Of a stretch of 64,000 bases of DNA, positions 21,987 through 32,182 are shown one piece after another. Under the pieces are notes generated by a model that did not search any database, was not told the DNA's origin, and saw only the letters and a list, made by a program, of their open reading frames with translations. Source of the stretch: Branchiostoma lanceolatum (taxonomy: Eukaryota; Chordata; Leptocardii; Amphioxiformes; Branchiostomatidae); assembly GCF_035083965.1 (NCBI RefSeq), contig NC_089738.1:20238734-20302733 (forward strand), read 5' to 3'. A program made the position numbers and the translations under genes. Numbering within the stretch: the stretch's first letter is position 1; each line of letters begins with the position of its first letter.

Positions 21987-24104
21987 GGTAGAACAGACCT
22001 TAGCTGACCCGTAAAGACTGGTGACCAGCTTAGTTGTAATGATATTTTTCACTCACAAGGCTTCAATTGAACTTACTGCAGCTGTCACAGTTTAGTTGTC
22101 GACACTTAACTAGCGGTTTTGTTCAATTGTATAATTTAGACGAGGATGTTTCCAAAATAGGCAAAGGCAGGTGAATTTTTGTTGAGAAGAGTTCTTCTGC
22201 TGATTTCTTCATCTCTAAGATCCAAATGGAGTCCTTAAAACATTAGCAAAAAGAGTAAACAACCTTCCAAGAGCAGCTTCAGACAATCAATCAAACGGGA
22301 CTGCACGATAATTACCGGGGTGGATGCCGGTCTTCAGGTCTATTTGTTTGATCTGGGGGGAGGGCCATGTAATTTCAATTCAAACCCGACGCTCTGACGA
22401 CCGGCGAATAGTGTACAGTCCCTAAAACCACAGTAGTCTAATATCGTTTGTTACATACTATAAGGTCCTATAAGAGAGTTACTACTGAAGCACGTATCCT
22501 ACACCCACGACAGAAAGCACTTTCTTAATCAGTCAAAAGGGACTTCAGAAAACTCTCAGTTTTAGGATACACCAATTCCATTTCTTGTTTTTTGACACTA
22601 TAAAGTTTTGCATGAGGTTAAAATGAATACAATGTGCTGGGAGGACAATTTGAGTCTAATCATTTATTTCTCCCAATGTCAACCGAGACTTTCCCCTCAT
22701 ATCTGCGAATCTCTTCTCACTTCTCACATAGTCGCACGCGAAGCGCGTTTAAAAGCCGATCAAATCTCGTGTAAAAGCCGCGCGATTCCCGACTAAAACG
22801 AGTATAAAACCAGGCGCATGCATTTCTCTGTGGGCCTGCTAACAGCCTTTCTTGCTAATTAAGGGTGTTTTTTTTTTCAGACAACTTTAATTTATGTGTA
22901 TTCAAACTCGTGTAGGTCAAGGCCGTTCAACAGCTAGTTCTGGAACTACAGAGGCATTTTTGTGTCAATCTTTAAAACGGATAACTAAAGAAAGGGCGGA
23001 TTTTTATGTTTTTGGTCATGTAGGTAGCTTATACAGAAATATTGACAATAAACTACAAATTATGCAAAATAGGGCTAATATTGCACAATCGATCATACTG
23101 GTGTTTTCCATGTATCTTTTGTCCATCGCATGTTGTTGTCTCGATTTTGTGTTGAAGATAACTTTTGACGTCAGGAAGAAGTGATGTTTTAGTGCCCCCT
23201 AGCAGGTACTCTGGGAACAGCAGGGGCGTTTTGAAGAAAACTGGAAAGAGGAACAATATACTAGTTTAGGCATGCATGTAACTCAGACAGAGATGTACAC
23301 AATTAGATGAAAAGTATGCAAAGCAATGCTTTATTTGCATAATAAATGAGGGAATTCTATAATTCCAGACAGCGTTGTCCATGATACGACGTCAATTCAT
23401 GTCGTGTTTCGAATTTCAGAAACTAAGCACTGCTCATCAAGGACTGGGGGTTCAAAGTGCCCGACCGAAGAGGTGGAGCAATCGAAACAATTCCCTTGTA
23501 AGTTGTATGCCTGTAGTAAATATCATTTACGGACAATGCGAGGTTTTCTTTTAATCAGATACCGACATGTGCTTACAACTGATTGATGAAATAGTTTTAC
23601 ACAGATTTCTTTAATGAGGAAATTCTGTAAATCCAATGCCTTCCATTATAGGACTATTAAACATATGACATATGTAAATGAGAAAGAGGAATATCGAAAG
23701 ATATCAGTTATGTAAATAAATACAAAATCTGCATAATTGATGACAAAATACTACAAGTCCATATGGGTAGATGACGGGGATTTCATTCTTTCAGCACTTG
23801 GAAGTAAAGTAAACGTGGACATTAATTGACATAAATTAATGTTAATGAGGGCTTCTATCACATAATTTATGAGAAAATGATGCAATAGCCTTCTTTGCCA
23901 AGATAAGACGTTCATACTTTGAACAACCTGTATTATTTGATTAGAGAAGATGATCAACTGATATAATTCATGCAAATAAGGACCCTATTTGCTTAATAAA
24001 ATGACAAACATTCATGATATGTCACTCGAAAAGGTTAACATCATGTGACGAGGGTATGCGGTCGTGGAACTCTAGTTGTAAATTAGATTTGGCCTTACAG
24101 AGGA
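21987..24104. other. Intergenic region upstream of the LRR receptor
   Basis: AT-rich, with no exon I can support. Octamer-type motifs (ATTTGCAT at about 23333, ATGCAAAT at about 23970) lie upstream of the receptor gene; regulatory meaning is speculative. CTGTTCTGTTTAG just before 24121 looks like a splice acceptor, implying a non-coding 5' exon of the receptor somewhere here. Confidence 0.4.
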
Positions 24105-24135
24105 GCTTGCTGTTCTGTTTAGGTGGCAGGGCATC

Positions 24136-26766
24136 ATGGGAAGAAAGCTGCGACACCTTCTGATTTTCCTTCTCATCATCCTGGAGGAGGCCGGCATGCC
24201 GGAAGCTGGCTGCAGCTGTGCGCTATCATCACGCTGTAGCTGTACCAACCTCACAAGCATCCCGCAGAACCTCCCAGCATCCATCTCTAGGTTGGATCTG
24301 GAACGTAATCTTATCAAAACTGTAAATCGGTCTGAGCTGTTACGGTATGTGAATTTGAATCGTTTGAGTTTGAGAGAAAATTGCATTAGCGTTGTTGATT
24401 ATTTCCCCAATCTACCCCAACTCCGAGAGTTGTACTTGAGCAAGAACAATATAACAAACATCCAGCCTGGTGCATTTGCAAATCTGCCCCGGCTTCGAAG
24501 GTTGTCACTGGCATCGAACCAGATCAGACAGATTCAGGCAGGTACATTTGCAGATTTACCCGAGCTACAATCGTTGTGGCTGACCAAAAACCAGATAAGC
24601 GAGGTTCAGCCCGGTGCATTTCCAACTCTTCCCCGGCTCCATACGTTGGCCCTGGACCCCAACCAGATTAAAATGATTCAGACTGGTTCATTCGCAAATC
24701 TAGCCAACCTTAACGCGTTGTGGCTGTGCGAGAACCAGATAAACATTATTCAGCCTGGTTCATTCATAAATCTAACCAACCTCGAAGTGATGTCCCTGTC
24801 CTACAACCAGATAACAATGATTCAGGCTGGCACATTTGCAAATCTTCCACGGCTACGACAGTTGTCTCTGAGCCACAACAAATTAAGAGAGATTCAGGCT
24901 GGTACATTTGAAAATCTACCTGGGCTCAAAGGTTTGCATCTGCCCAAAAACCAGATAACAGAAATTCAGCCTGGTTCGTTCGCAACTCTGCCCCGGCTGG
25001 AAAGGGTGTTGCTGTACGACAACCAGATAACAATGATTCAGGCGAACACTTTCGCAAATCTAGTCCACCTCAAAAGGTTGCTTCTGAATCGCAACCAGAT
25101 AAAAACGATTTGGTCTGGTGGATTTGCAAATATGCCAGGGCTAACATTTTTGAGCCTGTCTTCCAACCAGATAACTAACATCCACTCAGGTGCATTTACA
25201 AACCTGTCCCAACTACAACATTTGGACCTTCAGAGCAACAATATGTTTGCCATTGCCCCTTTAGCTTATGGCTTGTCACCATCTATTCGTCGCTTAAACC
25301 TCGACGAGAACCCCTGGCATTGCGACTGTAGGATGCGTCCCTTCAGGCTAGATACGCCCACATTTCCTTCATTTAAGGACCAGATAGTCTGTGCCCAACC
25401 CGCAAAACTCCAGGGACAGAAGCTTGCAGACGTCAATCCTGAAGAATTGATATGTAAACAACCAACCATATCAACACTTCCTGTCGACGTCCCAACCCCA
25501 TTCAGATCAACTGCAGTGTCAACAATTTCCTCATTCAGCAACACAGAAAGCAATGCTAGACCAACAGCGCATTCTGAAGGCCCCACACTGCCCCTTGTTA
25601 GTCCACTAGGAAGCAGTACCAGAGGTGACAATGACATCACCTCTCGCTATCACTGGTACTGCAAAACTAATACTGGCTCAGCAGCAGGTCTTGCAGGTAG
25701 AATATGCAAAGCAAGAGCAACACTACCTCCACCCCTCGAAACTACTTCAGACCAACCAGAAAGCAGAAGTTCTAACGGACCTGCTCCCAGTTCTCCCCTA
25801 CTTGTTCTTATTTGCTCCATTGCTGGTTCAGTGACTGGCATTGTCCTGATTGGCAGCATCATTCTCACAATCTGGTACAAGAGGAGGACCAGGCACCCTC
25901 CTTTAGGGCTAAATCCTAATCATGTTGGTAGCAACGCAACCACAACAGTTTCTGTCATGACCAGTGGTCATGTTCGCAGGTATGAAGATTTTGATGATGA
26001 TCAGACAGGGCAGGGCCAGTCTCAGGCCATCACTACACCCAACACAAACACCACAGCTGCTGGGGTAGTCAGTGGTCTGTATGAAGATATTGACACTCAA
26101 CATCATCAGACAGAGCAGGGTCAGTCTCGGGCTATCACTCAAACACTGGAAGTTGGAAATCTATCAGATAACGAAGTGCTAGCGGCCTTAAAGTCAAATC
26201 CCATGTACGCAGATGTGAAAACACCACCAAGAAACCCAACAGCTACAGAAATAGCCAGTGGTCATGATCATAATCTGACAGGACATGGCCAGTCTCGGGC
26301 CATCACTAACGCCACCACAAGCGCCACAGCTTCTGAATTGACCAGTGGTGACGAACACTGGTATGAAGATATGAACCAACATAATCAGACAGGGCGGGGC
26401 CAGTCTCAGGCCATCGGTAAATCCAACACCAACATGAACAGCACAGATACGTTAGTAGCTAGTGGTTATGATCACCAGTATGAAGATATGAACAAAGTTA
26501 GTCAGACAGGGTATGGCCAGTCTCAGGCCATCACTGAATCCACCACACACACCACAGCCGCTTCATCTACTAGTGGCCATGGTCAGGCAGGCTATCAGGT
26601 TATTACCGAATCATCGGGCACTAAAAACCCATCTTATGGCACAGGACCGACACTCACCAACGAGCTGAATGCTCTGTACAACATTGAGGGCCAGTACCAA
26701 GCTATTGTTAAATCCCACAGAAACACCACAGCTGCTGTAGTGAGCAGCCATGATCAACTGTATTAA
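24136..26766 (+). CDS. Leucine-rich-repeat single-pass membrane receptor (876 aa)
   Basis: A single open exon encodes a signal peptide (about residues 5-22, LRHLLIFLLIILEEA), then a Cys-rich cap (CSCALSSRCSC at about 26-36). About 14-15 leucine-rich repeats of 24 residues follow (N.I..I..G.FANL..L..L.LS.NQI), about 50-390, with a C-terminal cap starting NPWHCDCRM at about 391. A Ser/Thr-rich stalk precedes a membrane helix at about 553-581 and a basic stop-transfer (WYKRRTR). The cytoplasmic tail of about 290 residues is built from diverged repeats pairing a tyrosine motif (YEDF, YEDI, YADV, YEDM twice) with QTGxGQSQAI. YEDM fits the YxxM class bound by PI3K SH2 domains. Such LRR receptors are greatly expanded in amphioxus immunity and adhesion families; the ligand is unknown. 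The stop codon is odd (see findings). Confidence 0.9.
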   Translation: MGRKLRHLLIFLLIILEEAGMPEAGCSCALSSRCSCTNLTSIPQNLPASISRLDLERNLIKTVNRSELLRYVNLNRLSLRENCISVVDYFPNLPQLRELYLSKNNITNIQPGAFANLPRLRRLSLASNQIRQIQAGTFADLPELQSLWLTKNQISEVQPGAFPTLPRLHTLALDPNQIKMIQTGSFANLANLNALWLCENQINIIQPGSFINLTNLEVMSLSYNQITMIQAGTFANLPRLRQLSLSHNKLREIQAGTFENLPGLKGLHLPKNQITEIQPGSFATLPRLERVLLYDNQITMIQANTFANLVHLKRLLLNRNQIKTIWSGGFANMPGLTFLSLSSNQITNIHSGAFTNLSQLQHLDLQSNNMFAIAPLAYGLSPSIRRLNLDENPWHCDCRMRPFRLDTPTFPSFKDQIVCAQPAKLQGQKLADVNPEELICKQPTISTLPVDVPTPFRSTAVSTISSFSNTESNARPTAHSEGPTLPLVSPLGSSTRGDNDITSRYHWYCKTNTGSAAGLAGRICKARATLPPPLETTSDQPESRSSNGPAPSSPLLVLICSIAGSVTGIVLIGSIILTIWYKRRTRHPPLGLNPNHVGSNATTTVSVMTSGHVRRYEDFDDDQTGQGQSQAITTPNTNTTAAGVVSGLYEDIDTQHHQTEQGQSRAITQTLEVGNLSDNEVLAALKSNPMYADVKTPPRNPTATEIASGHDHNLTGHGQSRAITNATTSATASELTSGDEHWYEDMNQHNQTGRGQSQAIGKSNTNMNSTDTLVASGYDHQYEDMNKVSQTGYGQSQAITESTTHTTAASSTSGHGQAGYQVITESSGTKNPSYGTGPTLTNELNALYNIEGQYQAIVKSHRNTTAAVVSSHDQLY

Positions 26767-26934
26767 GATATAGACACCAAACCATTGGATAAGGTCAGCC
26801 TCACTACATCACTGAATTTAGCAAAATTCCACATCTGTATGAACAGCAGTGGGCATGCGCAGACAGGGCAGGGTGTGTCTCAGACCATCGCCGACTCTTC
26901 GGATTTTAAAAATGGAATTTTATGCAGTCTAAAA

Positions 26935-27982
26935 AATGTACTGCAGAGAAACCAGCAGTCTAAATGTACTACAGAGAAACACGCAGTCTAAATGTATTGC
27001 AGAGAAACCAGCAGTCTAAATGTACTGCAGAGAAATCCGCAGTCTAAATGTACTGCAGAGAAACCAGCAGTCTAAATGTACTACAGAGAAACACGCAGTC
27101 TAAATGTACTGCAGTGAAACACGCAGTCTAAATGTACTGCAGAGAAACCAGCAGTCTAAATGTACTACAGAGAAATCCGCAGTCTAAATGTATTGCAGAG
27201 AAACCATCAGTCTAAATGTACTGCAGAGAAATCCGCAGTCTAAATGTACTGCAGAGAAACCAGCAGTCTAAATGTACTACAGAGAAACACGCAGTCTAAA
27301 TGTACTGCAGAGAAACACGCAGTCTAAATGTACTGCAGAGAAACCAACAGTCTAAATGTACTGCAGAGAAACACGCAGTCTAAATGTACTACAGAGAAAC
27401 CAGCAGTCTAAATGTACTGCAGAGAAACACGCAGTCTAAATGTACTACAGAGAAACACGCAGATGGTGTCTAAATGTACTGCAGAGAAACCAGCAGTCTA
27501 AATGTACTGCAGAGAAACACGCAGTCTAAATGTACTGCAGAGAAATCCGCAGTCTAAATGTACTACAGAGAAACACGCAGTCTAAATGTACTGCAGTGAA
27601 ACACACAGTCTAAATGTACTGCAGAGAAACACGCAGATGGTGTCTAAATGTACTGCAGAGAAACCAGCAGTCTAAATGTACTGCAGAGAAACACGCAGTC
27701 TAAATGTACTGCAGAGAAACCAGCAGTCTAAATGTACTACAGAGAAACACGCAGTCTAAATGTACTGCAGTGAAACACGCAGTCTAAATGTACTGCAGAG
27801 AAACCAGCAGTCTAAATGTACTACAGAGAAACACGCAGTCTAAATGTACTGCAGAGAAACACGCAGTCTAAATGTACTGCAGAGAAACACGCAGTCTAAA
27901 TGTACTGCAGAGAAACACGCAGTCTAAATGTACTGCAGAGAAACACGCAGTCTAAATGTACTGCAGAGAAACCAGCAGATGG
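26935..27982. repeat. 28-bp satellite array, about 37 copies
   Basis: The unit is CTGCAGAGAAACACGCAGTC plus TAAATGTA. Variants ACACGC, ACCAGC and ATCCGC alternate irregularly; two units carry an inserted AGATGGT. The first units overlap the 3' end of the frame that continues beyond the receptor's stop codon. Confidence 0.95.
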
Positions 27983-30290
27983 TACTTATGGCCTGCACTG
28001 CGACTGTACTACTAATCCTAACCTCTAATATTGAAAACAAACACAATTCTGATTGCAGGCAAAGAAGGCAAAAGGCTTGCACTTTTACAAACCTTAAGAT
28101 TCAGGGTTTGCAAAATTAACCATAATGTACATACAAGCAAGTAGTTTGTGGGTTTTGGAGACTTTTGTAGTTCAGAACTATTGTTATAGTGTGTCAGAAC
28201 TATTGTTATAGTGTGTCAGAACTATTGTTATAGTGTGTCAGATGGACTCAAGAAGGCACAGTCAGACCTGGCCGTCCAACCGCCGGGTGCAGCCAACCAC
28301 CCCCAGTCATAAAGCATATAACAATATGGAGTTTGTAGCGTCTCTTGTAAATATGATTCCTGGGAGCATAGTGTATATTGTGCAAATGTGCTGGATTTAT
28401 GCCAGCCACTGATCAACCCATTTGCCCCCCCCCCCCTCACCAACCATTTCCGCGATCGCATGAGTGGTTGCTGAGATCAGGTTTGACTGTGCCTTAAAGC
28501 TACGTTACGAATCATAGAATGTAAACCACAATATATAAAGTTACATTGCTTAGAGGGGCTTAAAGGAAGTTTGCATATTTGCGAAGGTTGTTTTTGTGGG
28601 CTTTTTGGAAAGGAAAATTAAAACTGAACGTTTGGTGCAGGAGCCTCACATGGCTTCTTGTTGCAGTTTTAGCGTTACACAAGTTTTGATGTTTTATCCA
28701 ATAATCCACACTGCGTAGTTGTTAACATTAATAAGTATTACTCCACCAAGAACATGGAGTGTTTTGTCATTTTGTGTAAAGAATGGACAATTTGCGTTTT
28801 AAAAACTAGTAGCAGAGCAAGTACTGAGGAACCCATGAAAGTTTTAAAAACTAGTAGCAGAGCAAGTACTGAGGAACCCATGGAAGGTATAGATGACCAG
28901 TCACCTACGTTTGGAAATAGTCACCATCACTACTGAATGTTCTTAAATGGATGTGAGCAGCAGTAATACCAGCAGTAGGCAAATAGTAGCGAACAACCGC
29001 AAATCAACCGTACATATACATGTTCATGATGAAATGGCGCTGTAGCCGCATAGTTCCCGTTTAGACTAGTTTCGCCTTGTGTGTGGCTTTCTTAATGGTT
29101 AGGGCTCGAATGAGCAAGTACAGTGTGGTCTGACCTTTGTAAAAAGTGCCCAGGGTGACTTAACCAATCTTAGTTCAGCAAATATCTATGTAAAGCACCA
29201 CATAACCTAATTTGACCGTTATACCGGCAGTAGTTTTCCAACTTTTAGTATTGTAACAATTGTGGTTATAACTATTGGTGTAATAGAAAATAGACGCAGA
29301 GAGTAACAAAAAGTGCTTCGTTGCCGTTAGGCTGTGTCAGCACTAGAAATGTGATGGAATGACAAAATATGCTTAAGAAGTTGTCATAACTGGACGTACT
29401 AGGCAAAACTTTGGTCTGGAGAATATTTGCAGTTTTAGCGGCCAAAATCCAAATATAGGGGCCTTTAAACGACACAGAAAATCCTAGAGCCGCTTGTTGT
29501 ACTATGAATTGATTAAAGAATGGTTTATTTATCATTGTAAATCATGGCAGTCTGGCGCTGATGTGCTTTTCACAATGTGGTCTTAATGTACTAAGTACAT
29601 ATTTATCACGGCTGTGTAGAAAAAACATGTTTGTTCACATTTGAACGCATTGAGTTTTCACAACTACATCAATGTATTCACCTTTTAATGTTTTCAAACT
29701 TTTTGCATGAATGGTTGAATTGACCGGAACACTGAACAGAACAGATACAAAGATGAAGTAAATGATGATTGTGAAATTGTGAAAAATGAGAGTTGTTTTA
29801 AGTTTTGCTTCAATCCTAGAAGTAACCGAATCGGGAAGCGTTAATCTTGTAGCATGCGTAACTGGTGATGTGTACTATATGTCCTTTTATGGCAACTGTA
29901 AAAGCATCTTCTAAAACAAGAGATCCTAGAACCAAAACCTCCGTGATATGATTAAAGACGTTTGAAAACTGAAACTGTACATTTTTGTGGAATTGGTAAA
30001 TTTCAACAGATTGATTTATACCTGATGCTCATCTCTACCGAACTTTCAAATGTCATGATTATTGAATTAAAGTCATCCATCACAAAAGTAATATGGTATT
30101 TTGTCATTAATGAGTGTTCAGTTGTAGGTGCGAACACGCACACACCATCCAAAACAGTCGGAAGTGAACCGCCTTCCCGGATGTAATCAGCTACGTGAAT
30201 AAAGTATAAAATCGGGAGTGAGTCTTCAAATTAGCAGAATCATACCCTGACAGTGCCCTGTGGACCCAACGTTCTGTCCCTTTTTAATTG
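27983..30290. other. Intergenic; two small direct repeats
   Basis: A 24-bp unit (TCAGAACTATTGTTATAGTG) is present three times at 28165-28240. A 53-bp duplication with TTTTAAAAACTAGTAGCAGA covers about 28796-28886. No gene is supported. Confidence 0.55.
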
Positions 30291-30307
30291 TTCATAGAAT
30301 GGCCACG

Positions 30308-30373
30308 GTTGATGAATATATATATAGATAGATAGATAGATACATGTAGATAGATAGATAGGTAGACAACGTT

Positions 30374-30455
<82 letters not shown>

Positions 30456-30478
30456 CTCTCTCTATATATATATAATGT

Positions 30479-30511
<33 letters not shown>

Positions 30512-30515
30512 GGGA
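30308..30515. repeat. Compound microsatellite (GATA/TC/TATC/TA/GA)
   Basis: Consecutive runs of TAGA, TC (about 46 bases), TATC, TA and GA; the TA-rich section can fold on itself. Confidence 0.95.
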
Positions 30516-30520
30516 GAGAT

Positions 30521-31621
30521 AACGGGGGTTGCCCTACCTTAGGACGCGCCCTAACTTAGGACGGATTTTTTAGTGATCTTGTTATGCATAAGTACGCCGT
30601 GTTTGTGTCCACTGACTATGCTCATAAGGAAGATAAATAAACCAAGTCCATGCACATAATTTTTATTTGCATTCAAAACATATGTGTACATATTCATTTC
30701 TTGTTTTGTCGAGAATGGTATTTTGACAATAATGATGGCAACGCTGAGTAGAGGGTCACTGCGTAGCTGGACGGCCCGGCACCTAAATATACGACCTGTG
30801 CCAAGCAGATACATAAGTCACACAGCTATCATACACATAAGAAAAATAATTTCATAAAACACTAAAAATTTGGGTCTTTAAGTGTTTGTTGAGAAGAAAA
30901 CCGACCAAAGAAAAACAACGTAAACATTGCTGTCGTCTGACGACGTTGTTTTCCCGCCATTTTTTTGGGCCGCGATGGTGGCGGAACGTTTCAACACACA
31001 GTTTTGTTACGCTCTAACATGTGATTGGTACCGTCTATGAAAAGGAAACTGAATACAGAGATGGCGAAGATGTTTCCCAATAAGTAGACAGAGTATTGTT
31101 GATGTAAGCGGTGTGGTTTTTTTGTAATGATTTCGTAAGTCGGGCCGCATTCAATACGTACGTCGGGCCGCGTAGTAGCCTATTTCCCGTGAGAACATGA
31201 CCTGGGATGCGCTAGATATAGCCCTTCTCACATGACGTTAGAAGTGCACACAGTCAAAATTTTCCGGTCAAAAGAAAGCTAGAATATAGCAGACTTCGAG
31301 CCTTATTTACATTTCCCTAACTTCATCACCAACTTCCGAAGAGAGCAAAATTACCAAAGCGTACTAAGTTAGGCACACTATCTGGCGTAGCACTAAATCA
31401 GAAGGTACATTCGTGAAAACGTCTCACAGCGTTTGCCGCTTGTAACTCGGAGCGTGAAGGGCCCATGAACAATATGAATACATTTCTTGTCCATGTATGT
31501 TCTTTAGATGAATGTGTTCAAAATTCATTCATTAAAACATGACCATTCTCTGACAACCAGCAATGGAGCGCCGTGAGTTCGAGCGCGTAAAAAAACGTCC
31601 TATGTTTGGGCGACTCCCGTT
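30521..31621. mobile_element. Putative 1.1-kb DNA transposon with imperfect TIRs
   Basis: The left end AACGGGGGTTGCCC..TTAGGACG and the reverse complement of the right end, AACGGGAGTCGCCC..ATAGGACG, match imperfectly over about 26 bases. AGAT abuts both sides, but the left flank is microsatellite, so the target duplication is ambiguous. No transposase frame is visible. Confidence 0.5.
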
Positions 31622-31682
31622 AGATATAGATAGATGTCGTAGATAGTCAGAATGAGAGGCTGCCTAACCTTATCTTAAAACC

Positions 31683-31844
31683 TTGCTACCACACAATATC
31701 ATGGTTCGCAATTCGATTTGACAAGAAAATAGAACCAAAATCATAGCTAGAGCGATAGCTGAAAAAATGGGGGAGAAAATCTATGATTTTGGTTCTATTT
31801 TCTTGTCAAATCGAATTGCGAACCATGATATTGTGTGGTAGCAA
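31683..31844. repeat. Perfect 64-bp inverted repeat (fold-back)
   Basis: Arms 31683-31746 and 31781-31844 are exact reverse complements by eye (starting TTGCTACCACACAATATC), with a 34-base loop. It sits about 340 bases before the DYNLT2B start codon. Confidence 0.92.
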
Positions 31845-32182
31845 TGTGACTAGCAGCGCACGACTTGTAATAGCGGTTGATATTGGTACTGCAGGTAACG
31901 TTAGTCGAGTCAGCCGACGTTGTTGCGGAAAAGATGTAAAATATAACTGTAAAATACAACTGTAAGAAAGTGCAATGTAAAGAAACATTTTACTTGATGA
32001 ATTCTGTTGTTGACTTGTTGACAAATAATAATTTACGGGAAACTCTACAACTTGGTATCGAATATAAATTACCCACAATTCCCGTTGCCAGGGCGGCCAT
32101 ATTGGATGCTTGCTGCGCTCAAAACTTCAGCAAGTTTGTCCGGATTTTTCTTGATTTTATTCGGTGTTTGGAAGATTTAGCG

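Noticed and set aside
22894-23184. 96-codon plus-strand frame after a CAG acceptor-like site
   Set aside because: No donor, no family resemblance, and AT-rich low-quality codon use.
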